Made by a program: the position numbers and the translations under genes. Shown here in pieces: positions 30,996-42,717 of a stretch of DNA of 54,901 bases; positions within the stretch are counted from its first letter, which is position 1, and each line of letters starts with the position of its first letter. Under the pieces are notes generated by a model, which saw nothing but the letters and a program-made list of their open reading frames with translations, did not search any database and was not told the origin of the DNA. Source of the stretch: Serpula lacrymans var. lacrymans S7.9 (lineage: Eukaryota > Basidiomycota > Agaricomycetes > Boletales > Serpulaceae); the NCBI RefSeq assembly GCF_000218685.1, contig NW_006763291.1:460986-515886 (forward strand), given 5' to 3'.

Positions 30996-31830
30996 ACGTC
31001 AATATGTTTCTGGTAATGATTCAAATCTGATTGCCCTTTACAATATATTATTCATTGGCCAATAACATTTGAGGTAAAGAGTTCCCTAAATTTGGTTCCA
31101 CAGATCAGTTACTTACATAATATATGAAAGCAAAGGTTGAGCACCAACTTGTCCATCAGCAGGAAGTATCTGCTGACCCAGCGGATGCCAATAAATATAT
31201 TATGATTGATGGGTTGGACCTCAACCTGCAACGGGTCTAACACTGTGTTGCGGGTGGCCCCCCAACCCTGCTTAATGGTTGGGCTCAATAATCAATTATG
31301 AACAAAATTTTTGCTAGTTGACCATCAACCTTCTAATTTTAGCCTGGGAAACTGGTGCAGAGACTCAGTATCTGATGTTGAAGTTAGATTTGGTGTTGTA
31401 TGATTGTCACACAGAAGTGCGACATGCTTAAGGGCAATCTTTTTTTCTCTCCCTAAAAACTTGAAAGTCCATCCCAGGTTGGGAATATCTTGTTTCATCT
31501 GCAGTACCTATGGATGCATCTTCCCCCCCTCAAAACATGGATTCTGCTACTGTGCATGCAGGGACAAAATACAGGTTAGAGGTCCTTAAACAGCAGCTTG
31601 AAGAATTCAGACACGGGCGTTAAAAACAAAAAGTGTAAAGCCGATATATCTGAGCTACACTTCCTGCATCTCACCTAATCTTTACAGAGATACGGACTCT
31701 TGGGTTACTCAAGGTCGCGGTATTTGGCATCTAGTTACTTTCTTTGATTCTGTGATTGACATAGCCGCTGCCTCTGATTGCAGGGATGAAGATGATGATG
31801 GCACTAGTGATAACTGGGAGGGTCTTGGCA
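30996..31830. other. Non-coding stretch upstream of the hAT relic
   Basis: No gene is assigned. At 31205-31300 a cluster of short inverted words (gggttgg/ccaaccc, acgggt/acccg-type, aacactgtgtt) resembles the subterminal repeats of hAT elements and may mark the 5' end of the relic that follows. Confidence 0.3.
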
Positions 31831-31839
31831 ATACACTAA

Positions 31840-34670
31840 CGAGTGTGCTCTTTCCCTTAGTTATCTTGGAATATCTACTGATGTCCTACTCTACAGCGAG
31901 AATTGCCTTTACAACACGTTCAAAGAGTTCATACTCTATGTACCGTCTGTCAAACAAAAATTGCTTGAGACACCAGTGAGGGTCAAAAAACTATTGTCTA
32001 TATATAAGCAGGTACGTCATTTGCTTTCCAGCTTGCATCCCTTCTGACGCTCAACTTTGTCATCAAGCTCACAAAAGGGGCAGATGGTGCTCGTGGGGAT
32101 AATGCAGGGAAAATGAAACCAGCTGTGGTTTTGTGGTTATCGGAACTTTTTTCAACAATGTATTCATGTTCTCCTCTCGACACAGTTGACAAAAATGGGC
32201 AAGGTTTTGCTCACAGCCTTATGGGATACCTTCTTTGTCCTTGCAAATATGACTGGAATGACGACAAGTATGTCCCAACCTCCAATCACTACAATGCTGA
32301 CTCCTTGTTCAACAGTGTCAAAGATCAGATCCGAGACCAACTGACACCCAAAGTTTCTTATCATAGCCATGAGCTGGCCTAGATTCCTTTACTCAATGCT
32401 ACAGCCAACAAGCCTACTGTGATTAATCTGGATTTTGGAAGCGAAGGCCAAAAGATCCTGGGGCTTTGGATGGACCTGGCTATTGTCAAGCTTATCTGTG
32501 CGGCAAGTCTCCCCCCCACAAATTGCAGATTACAAAGAATGGAAGGATTTGCATGCAATTGCAAACAAAGCCTATCAGCCAGCTTCAAGCACAACCATTG
32601 CTGATAGTCATATCCCCAAAGAAGCAGCACACATCCGAGAGCTTACTCTTGACTTTCTCAAATCAAAGTTCAACTTGACAGTTTCATTTGATGGTGGAAC
32701 AGCAAAATAACAGGATGCAGTTTACACTATTCACTTCACAACACCAGAAGGATGAAGCTTTCTTATCCAAGGGGAGGAATGCACTGATGAATCTCACACT
32801 GGCGAGTACTTGGCACAGCTTGTACTGAGGGCCATTGACCTGCTTGGACGAAACCATTTTGCGGGTGTCACATCTGACAACACTGGGAATACTTGTGTTG
32901 CTCGCCAGCTATTATGCACAGAGATAAAAACTCTGGTTCAAATTCCCGATCTCAATCTTCTTTGCAAGGATATTACACAACTGGACATGTTCTCGCCTGT
33001 GAGTTTTTGATTCTTCTCCGAGCATTAGAGAATTATTCTCATCTGTTTTCCTATATAGGTGGTTAAAAGCCTTCGCTCAATTATTACCTATTTCTGCAAG
33101 TCAAATGCAGCTAATAACTCTCTTAAACAAGCTCGCAAAGCATTGAATATAGCTCGTGGTCTGGAGGGCATTGGGAAGACCCAATTTGCTACAGTTTGTA
33201 TTTCAGCATTATCATTGCAGCGCTGCCTCCCTGCAATGTGCCATATCATTAACTCAAAGCAAGTAAAGTTTCCCGCAAAGAAGTCACACCTTACAGGCCT
33301 TCTCCAAAGCAGCTCCCCTCGCTCCTTGGAGTTTGAACTTCAAATACATTGTTACACACTTGTTGTCACTCCCATTGCAAAGGCAATTGCTTGCCTCAAG
33401 TCATTGCGAATTGACTTTTCAGACATTTACTTGTTTTACTTCACAATTGGGGCCACAATAAAGCAAATATTTGATGATGACAACAATCCCTTTTCGGTGG
33501 AAAAATCTGGTCAGATTTGTGCCATATTCAATACTCAATTTCATGGAATGTTATCAGATGGTCCCACTGATGCTCCTATATCTGCTTTTGACTTGAATCC
33601 TTGTAAGTACAGCAAATTAAATCTTGAATACTAACAAATTTGTATTTTCTAGGTTATGTTCATAGCAGAATCTTCCAGAAGAACTTGAATCCACTCACAC
33701 TTATTATAGTGATTCCTACACAACATGCAAAGACTTTGATGTTGGAGGCCTCAGGACCACCCATCCATAACTATGCTGTTTTTGCACGTGTGCTTGTGTT
33801 TCTAAAAGGTCTTCTTGAGGCCGAATGGAAGACAAAGGAGAATAATGTTCTGAAAAAATTAACTGGTCATGAAGCATAGCAGTTTTTTCTCTGACAATTT
33901 GAATGTTATGCTCCTGGTCAGTACCCTTTTGAAGCCCTACCTGAAGATGGTCAATCACCACTATCATGGTGGACACACTTGACAAGAATTCCCGAAGGGA
34001 GTGTTTTTGCAGTAAGTCCAAGTTTGAATCCACAAAAACCAGGCTCATCTACAGATATACAGACTCTGGCTGTAAAAATATTATATTCTCCATTCGGCCA
34101 AGCTCAATGCCAGAAGAGCGTACTATGTCTGTATTTACCCAAATGAACATGCCACTGCAAAATTAACAGGATGTATGCACTTTGGTGGACATGACACAGA
34201 TCTGACAATGGTACATGTATAATGTCTCAGTGAGTGATCAATTTATGCACCCTTTGACTGTTGTTTTTGTTCACATAAAAGTAGGCCAAACCTCCAGAGC
34301 GGCCAACAGTCAAGTTTTACAGCCTTGATGCATACCTGCTTACACCTAAGCAAAAGGTAGTGAAGCGACACCATGAAACAATGAACAGCTTACTGTTAAC
34401 AGAATGCCAAGATGAAGATGAAGAGATTGAGGATAGCAAGTCTCAGGCTAGCACTTGGTTAGATGATGTGCGGGAAAGTATCAAAGCGCCAGAGGATGCT
34501 GACTTTGACCTAGAGTCCAAAATAGACCTCAGTGCCAAAGGGCTACATGTGGTATTGGCAGAGGAAGCTGAAGCCATTTGTGGTGATAAAGGTGACACCA
34601 AGGCTGAGAAATCTGGCCAGGAGTGTGATAGTTCCAGTAGTGGTGATAGCAAATGGCCAGAAACATGGTA
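31840..34670 (+). pseudogene. hAT-family transposase, degenerate
   Basis: The plus-strand pieces follow the order of fungal hAT transposases. They are FAHSLMGYLLCPCKYDW (32205), IPKEAAHIRELTLDFL (32610), FNLTVSFDGGTAK (32670), GRNHFAGVTSDNTGNT (32850), then after an intron (32999-33058) SLRSIITYFCKSNAANNS and ARGLEGIGKTQFATV, LSDGPTDAPISAFDLNP, a second intron (33603-33652), FQKNLNPLTLIIVIP, and finally the dimerisation region SMPEERTMSVFTQMN (34105). The catalytic Asp strands (FDGGT, TSDNTGNT) are recognisable. In-frame stops (TAA near 32708, TGA near 32753) and frame changes after 33880 show it is dead. An acidic tail (34360-34670) follows. A BED finger upstream was not found. Confidence 0.83.
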
Positions 34671-34912
34671 GCGGTACAGGTGGCTTATTAGCATGGCTAA
34701 TTAGCAATATTTTAGCTTGTTAAAAAGCAGGATCACCTGACTGGCACTGGGTGCATAGCCAAATATATACAAGAGAAAAATCTGGAAAAAAAAGCTGGAA
34801 AACAAAAATACTTTTTTCAAGATATTTCTCCCATAATTATTTTTTGTTTTTCAAATGGAAGTGTTCACCAAAAGTGTTCACCATTGGATGATGCAAAGAG
34901 CCATGTTACATT

Positions 34913-35012
34913 NNNNNNNNNNNNNNNNNNNNNNNNNNNNNNNNNNNNNNNNNNNNNNNNNNNNNNNNNNNNNNNNNNNNNNNNNNNNNNNNNNNNNNNN
35001 NNNNNNNNNNNN
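34913..35012. other. Assembly gap (100 N)
   Basis: Exactly 100 unresolved bases, probably a scaffold gap of arbitrary size. It falls between the hAT relic and the Harbinger transposase and may hide the left terminal repeat of the latter. Confidence 0.99.
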
Positions 35013-35400
35013 ATGGTGGATACCACATTGTGATGAAAAACAACAACCACAAGTTCTGATTCACATATTCAAAGCTCACTCGTAATTAATCAATATCTCA
35101 AGTAGTTTCCCCCCGTGCGGGATTAAGGGGGGTTAGAGAGAAAAGAAGCGAAGCGTAAACTATCTCCATACAGGGTTTGAACCATAAAGGTCCTCTAAGT
35201 ACACTACATCTTCTCTTTCTGGAATAGGCCTTTGTGCAACAGGCTGGGCTATGCGTTCCACGCCATTTCCTTGCCATTCTACACGAAAATGGTTGCGGAG
35301 TTGGTTCGTCAGGTACATCGTAAATCAGGTAGACATTGGGGTATGCACCCAGTGATTGTAGATTATCAGTAGATAGTGGTTTTTCTGCCCCCTGAGCCTC
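35013..35400. other. No gene recognised between gap and Harbinger ORF
   Basis: A minus-strand frame (35412-35098) is open but has no recognisable features. The T-arm-like word ggtttgaacc near 35170 is not part of a tRNA fold. This should be the 5' end of the Harbinger element. Confidence 0.3.
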
Positions 35401-35403
35401 CAT

Positions 35404-36762
35404 CATGACCACATCCTCCTCTCAAAAGAAAGCAGCTGCCTCGGCTCTCCTTAAGTCGTCTCATGCTCAATGAAGGAGGGCTGCTTCCCTGGCTTCGGCC
35501 ACAGCTGCTGCTGCTGTATCACTGGCTTCAGTATCATCTCTTATTAAATCACCTCAGCATAATTCAATTTTAACTGGTCATGCTTGGGTTAGGGAGCTAT
35601 TATGTGGACATCCTTGTTGATTCCATAATATGATGGGGCTTTCCAAGCCAGTTTTCCGCAGGCTCCTTCAAGAGCTCAAGAATCATGCAGGTTTTTGTCA
35701 CTCCAAGCATATCTCAACAGAGGAGCAGCTTGCTATCTTTCATCAAATGTGTCGCACTGGTGGAACAAATAGGGATATGCAGAAGAGGTCCTAGCATAGT
35801 GCTGAAACAATATCAAAGTATGCATGTGTTTATTCTTTAATATCATTCACTGAGTATTAAACCTTGTTACTTATAGGATCTTTCACCGTATGCTCAATAT
35901 GGTGGTTTCTCCTGCCTTTTACCGGAAATACATCAATCTCCCCCCTAATGAGGAGGTCCCTCCTGAAATCCGAGATGAGCCCAAGTTCTATCCCTTCTTT
36001 AAACAGTGTCGTGGTGCCATAGATGGTAGCCACATCAATATCTTTGTTCCTGAAGATGCTTTTACTGGATGCTATTGTAATTGGAAGGGTCGACTCTCTC
36101 AAAATATCCTTGCTGCTTGCACCTTTGACATGCACTTTTCATATGTCCTGTCTGGCTGGGAGGGCAGTGCTGCTGATAGTTGTGTGTACAACAATGCTCG
36201 GAGCAATGACTTTGTAATTCCTCCAGGTCTATATTATCTTGCGGATGCAGGCTTTCCCTCATGTGATTCCCTTTTGGTCCCCTACTGTGGAGTACAATAC
36301 CATTTGAAGGAATGGGGTAGAGCTTCACAAAAGTCTTCATTTCTTTCACTTTGATATCTCAGCTCATACTTGTTATCTTTCAGGCCCAAAGACTTCAAAG
36401 AGCTTTTCAATTTACGTTATGCTCAAGCTCGTAATGTTATTGGGCGCATCTTTGGGGTGGTCAAGAGACGCTTTCAACTAATGGTTGCAGCTCCAGAGTA
36501 TGCTTTGGAGGTACAAGCAAAGCTTGTTCCTGCACTTTGCGTTCTTCACAATTTCATACGAGTTCATAATCCTGATGGCAGTAACAATGAAGAAGGGGAC
36601 AGCATAGGTGGTGGACAGAATAGTCAAGCTATGCGGCAGGATCAAAGGGATTATAGCCATGGCATCACACCTCAGGAAAAGGAGAGGGCAATACTTAAAC
36701 GTGATATAATTGCAAAGGCAATGTGGGAACAGTATATCGCATATACTCAAACTGGAAACTAG
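35404..36762 (+). pseudogene. PIF/Harbinger transposase (DDE superfamily 4), inactivated
   Basis: Exon 1 runs from the ATG at 35404 through an Ala/Ser-rich leader and a helix-turn-helix-like region (LSKPVFRRLLQELKNH, then EEQLAIFHQMCRTGG) to an intron at about 35817-35878. Exon 2 has the DDE fold: CRGAIDGSHI (first Asp), SQNILAACTFDMHFSYVL, WEGSAADS and YYLADAGF (second Asp), then YHLKEWG. After a short intron (36331-36383) exon 3 reads DFKELFNLRYAQARNVIGRIFG and VPALCVLHNFIRVHNP. Family members have ARNVIER.FG at this site, with Glu as the third catalytic residue; here it is Gly. Stops at about 35476 (TGA), 35620 (TGA) and 35792 (TAG) also break exon 1. Confidence 0.9.
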
Positions 36763-36778
36763 TAATAGTAAAGCTATT

Positions 36779-38032
36779 TTAACTACATGCTATCAATCTC
36801 AAGATGGATGTAGTTGGATCAAAGGACATCATCAGAGATAGCAGAATATGCATCAGCAATGGCAATATTCTTGGTGAATAGTGCAATTGCTTGTGTGCGC
36901 TTAGCAGTGGCCAATGCATTATCAACACAAACAGCCTTGATTGCAGCAATTCTCCTCTTAGGTGTGCTGGGGACATCACCAATAAGCTGGGAAATACTAG
37001 GGTCAGGACAACTGAGTGATGAAGCTGCAGATGTAGGAGTGGGTGATCCAGAAGCTGCACATTTGCGTTTTGAGCTCTGAGACACTTCAATAGAATCCTA
37101 GAAGAATGAATAGTGAGGTAAAGTCAACATCAAGCCATATCACATACCTGAGACTTTTCTTCCCCATCCAAGTCTAAATCACTCTCTGGATGACCATCTG
37201 CTGTGCTCATCTTGATCCACTTGCTCCTCATAAGGATGAGGTGAGGGCAAAGAAGGCTCATCAATCTCTGGGATATGAAAAGCACCCTCACCAGTGGCAT
37301 AGTGTCCATCAATGAGTCCAATTATATCATTGTAGGGTGGAAAAGGGTTTGTACGCCATAGCTTTGCTTCTGGATGGGACTGAGACAGATCTAATTGAGT
37401 ACATCCCATACTAAATTATTGACTCTACACTTACTGCAATATAGTTATCCCACACATCTTCTTCAGCAGTTACTTTCTTTCTGGTATCATTCTATCCAAA
37501 ACCAGACAGCTCTTGGAGCTGCTGAACAACAAGGCACATAGCCTTTAACTGTGATGATAAAAATCAGTACAATATATGTTATACAATGGTTGACTTACTG
37601 TTCCCCAATGTCGGCTACAATTTGTAGATGTCTTTGGTGCACCAGCACAACGGCTGCAGCAACAAAAGCTGGTTTTTTGAAATTATTGTCAGGTTGATTA
37701 CCTTCCATTTGTGCCTCCTTCAATTTATCCACTAATGTGGCATCATCCTCTGATGTCCATTTTGCATTTCGGGGCTCTTTTGGGGCTGGACTCTGAGATT
37801 GTTGACTAGAAGGTTGGTTCTCTTTGTTGGCAAGGAGCCTGTTTTTCATAGATGAAATCTTGAGTGTGAGCTTTTGAGAGGTCATTGGGGGCTTTTGAGG
37901 TGGGTTTGAGAGTGATAGAGCAGTGTGAGCTATTGTAGTTTGAGTGTAAAAGTTGGGAACACAATTTGCAGACCGGTGTGACAAAGTTTTTTTGAAACGA
38001 GCTGAGTTGCCGAACACGTCAGCTCGTTCCAA
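36779..38032 (-). pseudogene. Myb/SANT-like partner gene of the Harbinger element
   Basis: This minus-strand gene is convergent with the transposase. Exon 1 (38032 to about 37600) has a basic leader and the Myb/SANT-like core NAKWTSEDDATLVDKLKEA followed by QPDNNFKKPAF. Exon 2 (about 37550-37435) reads LKAMCLVVQQLQELSGFG, then a TAG where Trp is expected, then EEDVWDNYIA. The next (about 37390-37200) reads HPEAKLWRTNPFPPYNDIIG and ATGEGAF. The last (about 37090-36819) ends TPKRRIAAIKAVC and LFTKNIAIADAY. PIF/Harbinger elements use such a DNA-binding partner for nuclear import and end binding. The TAG and the lost transposase Glu agree that the element is dead. Confidence 0.8.
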
Positions 38033-38046
38033 AACGCAACTTTTTT

Positions 38047-38086
38047 GGCGGGTGACATTTTGAAACGGTGGCTGCTGAACAGGCCC
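38047..38086 (-). repeat. Right terminal inverted repeat of the Harbinger element
   Basis: Read inward (minus strand) the end is GGGCCTGTTCAGCAGCCACC, a typical Harbinger terminus with a GGGCCTGTT start. The outer three bases are tga (38087-38089), a fitting 3-bp target. The same tga starts the undisturbed copy of the target repeat at 6914, so the boundary is supported by comparison. The left end was not found and may lie in or next to the N gap. Confidence 0.65.
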
Positions 38087-38510
38087 TGACTATGTTTTAT
38101 TAAAAATGCAAAGAAACTAGTGATCGCGAGAATCTTATCATTTGACTGTGCCCTTAGCTTCCATCTTGCTCACAGGGACCACTTCCACTTGCAGTGTGCA
38201 TGTTTTGCTGGAGAACGACAGAGATTTGAGCTATCAATATCCTTATGAGGGTTTTTCTTCACTATGCCTCACAGGCCCCAAGGTATAGTTGAGTCTTGTA
38301 CCCGGTGAATCTTCAGTTGAATAATCAGCTTATCCTTGGTGAGTCAATTCAGTTCTTCTTCATTTGGCGTCAGGACTATTGCTGTGGCATTGCATTCAGC
38401 CTCTCGGCTCGCCTTCTTCTGTGCTTCCTTCTGCTGCCTCTGCAACCCTCTGCCTCTTTGCTTGGATCTCACCCTCTTCATGCTGAATGATCTCAAGGTG
38501 GCACTTCTTC
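38087..38510 (-). repeat. Second copy of the dispersed repeat seen at 6914-7341
   Basis: It is near-identical to 6914-7341 and, on this strand, encodes the Lys/Glu-rich C-terminal tail of the protein relic that continues to 39317. It has a small extra block (atcattt) near 38135 and lacks the block cgagtccaagct. Confidence 0.85.
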
Positions 38511-39317
38511 TCAAGTCCAGTGCTATCAATTTCTCTCACAAGGCGCATGGCATGGCAAAAATCTTCTGAGGTGAGTGTTGCGTCCACAAACAACTGCGTG
38601 TCATTGTGGCAAAATTGTGTGATTGCATTGTGCTGATGCATTGATAAGGTAGGCTTATCTTGTGCACGCAGCCGGAATATGCCAAGGGCCCCCTTGTTTG
38701 CGTCATTTATTGCAGGCATCCATGCAGCATCATGCTCCTCAGTACTGGCTTGGTGAATTGTGCCGCCTGGCGCATATTCAGTTGTGAATGATTCCCACTT
38801 GTTGAGTGCTCCCTGGAATAGGGCTAGTGTGATTGGACACAGATGCTCAAGCTTGGAGGCAAGTTTGAATGCTGCAGCCATAGCAGCAGGATTAAAACAG
38901 AGCCGACCACCAAAGCAAGCTGTCTTGGGGGCCACATTAGCACCAAAGATCAGCTCGGGATTGGTAAAAATGAGTTTGAGGTGCTGTTTCAGTTCCGTGT
39001 AATGGTCCCAAGTCCAGCACATTGAGAGACTCTGTGCCTGGCCCCCAAACCATCTGTGAATATGGATGTGAGACTGTACCACCATATAACACAATGGCAA
39101 CAACCTCTGTCATTGTCTTCGAACAGTGGAGAGCCTTGTACAAGTTGAGTTCCATATGATTGAGTTTCCAGTGATCCTTCTTATCTCGTACAAATTCCAG
39201 AAACTTGAGTATAGCTTGATGATCCATGAGAACCACCTCCACAGCTTCGATGTGAGACTGGAACCTGACATTGCTTGTGTCGGGAAATTGACTGGCCACC
39301 AGCCCTATGTTTTCCAT
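38396..39317 (-). pseudogene. Repetitive transposon-type protein, truncated
   Basis: Minus-strand frames read WKLNHMELNLYKALHCSKTM and SLNVLDLGPLHG, then LIFGANVAPKTACFGGR, LFQGALNKWESFTTEYAPGG, AAWMPAINDANKGALG and LSMHQHNAITQFCHNDTQ, followed by a charged coiled tail. I remember this order (E.NL..AL, LF..A...WE.F..EF.PGG, FMPA.ND.N.GALG, SMHQFNA) from a very common repeated protein of mushroom genomes whose element class I cannot name. A frameshift near 39000-39100 and the missing N-terminal half show it is a relic. Confidence 0.6.
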
Positions 39318-39562
39318 GTACCAGCAATATGTATCATGCTGGCCTTTCTTCTTATCTTTATTATTGAAGATTCTGCCTGCAAGACTGATTGTTTTTACTG
39401 CTCCTCAGCTTGACTCATTCAGTGCACGCACCTCAGCAGGAGTTGGCTCACAATCAGCACCATGACAAGCACCCTGTACCGTTGCACCATTATCCTGGTT
39501 TGCAAGGAGCACTGGCCCTTTAATGCCAAGTTAATCCCATTTGGCCATCATTGCATCATTTT

Positions 39563-40170
39563 TGTCAGGCAACAGATATGAAGCTATATAACAACACCCA
39601 ATGTCTGGCCAAGTCCTTGCTGAAAGGCGGTGTATCAGAGTGTGTAGTTGAAGAGTATCTGTATAAGCGCAAATCCAAACTAATATTGAACTAAGAAATA
39701 ATACATTGAGTATGTACTTCCTTATATAGTGAACAACAATGGTCTGACCAACTAACTAACCAATAAGAAAAGAAAGACTCGGAGAAAGTGGTCCAATCTA
39801 TCGTATTTACTAATTGCATGAGAGAAAATATTGGTAAAAGATGTACAATTGGCTGTATCAGTAAGCCCATGAGAAGGTGCTGATTCATAGCCTTCCTCGC
39901 TTATCAATATCCCTCTGAAGTATTCCCAGACATAGCATTGGATCATTGCTATGTCATCTGGATATCTTCTTGAGGGTCTACAACAGTTCTCCTTTGTTGT
40001 AAGTACGATAGGACGTGAGTATGAATGGAAAATAAGAACAAAAAGGATAAGAGTAATAGAATGCCAACTGTAATCTCTAGTCCAAGAACAAGAGGAGTGA
40101 CAGGGAATGAATCGGATAACCACAACATGATGGGAATGCAATGAGAAAAGAGAAAAATTGATTCCTCACA
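39563..40170 (-). mobile_element. Old solo LTR (608 bp) of the resident Ty3 family
   Basis: Read on the minus strand it starts TGTGAGGAATC and ends TTGCCTGACA. It is about 20 bp shorter than the others because part of the segment between the two TGGTCTGACC-like words is missing, and it is well diverged. The flanks are atttt and attaa, which match at only three of five positions, so the target duplication is at best decayed. Confidence 0.9.
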
Positions 40171-40873
40171 ATTAACTCCCAATAATCAGAGGCCAGTGGC
40201 AGCACAGCTAAAGTAATGCAGTGCGGCCAAGCCATTACATGAATAAACCTTTGTGAACCAACCACATGGCAAAGGGTCGAGTCTTCCATGCTGGAACTTA
40301 GAATGCGCAATTTGTGAAAGAACTGCTACATTTTGTCTCTTCTTTGATAGTATAGAAGAAGAAAAACAATCATAAATTTTCAGATTTCAGCTGCGTTCTA
40401 GCCTGTCCAAGCCACTGTTGATATTCTGAAACTTGGTTACATAAAGCCAAAGTCAGCACCACATCAAAGCTTAGCATACAGGACCTATAATAGTTTGCCT
40501 AGGTGGGGTATTTTACTCACAAAGAAATATGTATGCTAATGTTGGGGCTCTCAGCCTTGATCTTAATAATCCACCTTGGAACCAAAGGTGATACATTAGA
40601 ACTAAGGACCGAACTGATGCATTGAAATAAGTTAGGCCGATACATGATTGAATGATGGACCTTGAGTGGTGTTTGGGCACACCGTTTACTCATAATCTTA
40701 GATAATGACAGTACAGCTGTTGTGGACCTTGTAATACTTAAATCTGATTGCTTTCCGCTGTCATGCACCAAAGTTGATTGGTAGCATGGACAGGTGTCAA
40801 TAATGAAGCGAATATTCAAAAGACTCGCCTTTGCGCCACACAGGCACAGTGCCACGTGGAATAGTAATTAATA
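40171..40873. other. No gene recognised
   Basis: A frame at 40855-40517 (minus) is open but has no domain and poor composition. No repeat or element boundary was identified. Confidence 0.3.
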
Positions 40874-41068
40874 TTGCCCTTTTTGAACTTGTGGCTGATC
40901 AGCACCACCTCTATTAGGCAATCCAGTCACGCTCACCTTTGCTTTTCCATCTGGTACTTTCCATGTTTCGGCATTTCGGCAAATTTTTGCGTCGCCACTG
41001 GCTACACATTGCATTGCGCCCTCGCTTTTGTCGTTTCCCTTACTCCCCTTCCTTTGCCTAGCCCCACC

Positions 41069-41611
41069 ATGGGCCCCTTCCTCTCATTTTTATTCTCACC
41101 TGATGGTCGTTTCTGGATCCCCATTCTAATCCACTTTTCCGTCACCTCCACCCTCCTCCTCCTCATTTTATTTGCTCCCCCACCATTTCTGATGTCACCA
41201 CTTCCTATCCACTTCCGTCGCCGATCCGTTGACTACCACGTGCCACTGCTGATATCAGCAAAGCCCCGGCAGCCGGTTCAAATAGGGCAACAGGTCCATC
41301 TCTATGACGTTGATCTACCATCATATACTATCAAAACATCGGTCGCTCGTCTTGCCTGGTTGGAGCGTGGGTGGGTAATTTTTGAGCTGGAGAAGGTTCA
41401 TCCCCTTGCGTCGCCCATGTTCATCGCTGTCCCATTCACTTGGGTACACTTATCTTTTGTCCATCGTCTTCGCTACAGCTACACCTACCACATGCTGCCT
41501 GGGACTCACTTGTTCCAAATTGGAACTACTCCTCTCCCTCCCTTGTTTGATCAGGTGGTCCAACACAACCAGTCCATTGGTAAGGCCATGGAACTGTCGG
41601 ATTTGGACTAG
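41069..41611 (+). CDS. Hypothetical membrane protein, 181 residues
   Basis: I choose the ATG at 41069 (MGPFLSFLF, context ccaccATGGG); the frame is open further upstream, but that part is biased. One strong membrane segment follows (WIPILIHFSVTSTLLLLILFA, about residues 16-36), then a soluble part with HVPLLISAKPRQPVQIG, WLERGWVIFELEKVHP and PFTWVHLSFVHRLRY. I recognise no family. AATAAA-like words follow near 41730. It has no disruption, but it lies inside a transposon-rich block, so it may be a host gene or an accessory gene of an element. Confidence 0.45.
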   Translation: MGPFLSFLFSPDGRFWIPILIHFSVTSTLLLLILFAPPPFLMSPLPIHFRRRSVDYHVPLLISAKPRQPVQIGQQVHLYDVDLPSYTIKTSVARLAWLERGWVIFELEKVHPLASPMFIAVPFTWVHLSFVHRLRYSYTYHMLPGTHLFQIGTTPLPPLFDQVVQHNQSIGKAMELSDLD

Positions 41612-41856
41612 GTGGTGGACCGGTGGCTCTAGTTTCTTTTTCTTCAGCAGAACATTCATTTACAGTGCGATTATTTTTGATTTTTGAATCATTTTTATGG
41701 ACACATATTTTTTTAGAATGCCTGACTGACAATAAAAGAACTGTGTTGATACTGATAGTGTTTTGCCTTGCCCTTTTTTTACTGCATCTTCCCATGACAT
41801 CATGATTTTCCTGCTCTCTTTTTGCTATTGGACTTTACTTTATGGCTGTACAAACC

Positions 41857-42131
41857 TGTGACATTACTCACAGCATTTATTGTTTTATCCCTTTCTTTTC
41901 CTTTTTTTGACAATCTTATCCTGTACTACCTACACAGGATTTGTCAGCATACATTCCTTCCTTCATATTCTTTCTCATTCTTTTTGCACAGCTATACTAT
42001 GCATAGCCTACTTTTCTTTCACTATATAAACCCCTGTATTTTACCTTGTAAAAAAAACAAGAACTCCAATCCAGACTTCTTCTCTACTCTCAAGTTCACT
42101 ACTCTGCTACTTGTGATCCAGTGTGGTCACA
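41857..42131 (+). repeat. LTR-like sequence with TATA box (candidate)
   Basis: The 275-bp stretch starts TGTGAC and ends GTCACA, a short inverted repeat of LTR type. It holds TATATAAA at 42023-42030 and a CT-rich stretch downstream. Flanking pentamers do not match, and no gag follows, so this could be a truncated LTR of a second family or merely a promoter. Confidence 0.3.
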
Positions 42132-42717
42132 ACACTTCCCACTTCTACCACTGTCAACTGCTGTCATCGTCACTTCCCACTTTTGAAGTCATTGTCATCC
42201 CTTTCGATTAGAGTCCTTCTGAGCACTACAGTTTGTGCGTCAGAAGCCTGCTATCACTGAGAACCTCGTCACCTCGTCATCCTCGTCGTTCTCAAACCTA
42301 CCTTGTGCTACCATTAGCAAGGTAGTGCTCGTCTATACTCGCCACAAAGCACCTATCTTCCTATAAATTCAACTATCCCTCCTCCTCAAAACCCACACTC
42401 ATACACCTCTGGGTTTTACTTTGAAGGATCTTTATACGTACCACCCCACGAACAACCAGACCACTCCACTGTTCTAGGAGGCAAAGCCCATAAACAAGTT
42501 CCGTGGAATCTGGGAGGATTGTGTGTTAGTTTGTTTTGTGTGTGGTTTTCTACAGTTCTCATCATCGACACCGCCAAACTGATGATCCAGCCAAAATTAT
42601 TATATTATGTAATTCACACAGTGCTTTGGTATACACTTCATTGTTGTCATCAATTCTGAATCATTATACTGATAAATACAGCTATCAGACAGCGAAAAAG
42701 TTATAGACAAACATTTG
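42132..42717. other. No gene recognised
   Basis: CT-rich sequence including repeated ctcgtc words flanked by gagaac/gttctc (42259-42293). No reading frame could be assigned. Confidence 0.3.

Noticed and set aside
35165..35185. B-box-like ggttcaaaccc on the minus strand near 35170
   Set aside because: No A box or cloverleaf at proper spacing; no tRNA gene supported.
41822..42211. 129-residue hydrophobic frame
   Set aside because: T-rich, low-complexity composition over a TATA box and a candidate LTR; no start context or domain.
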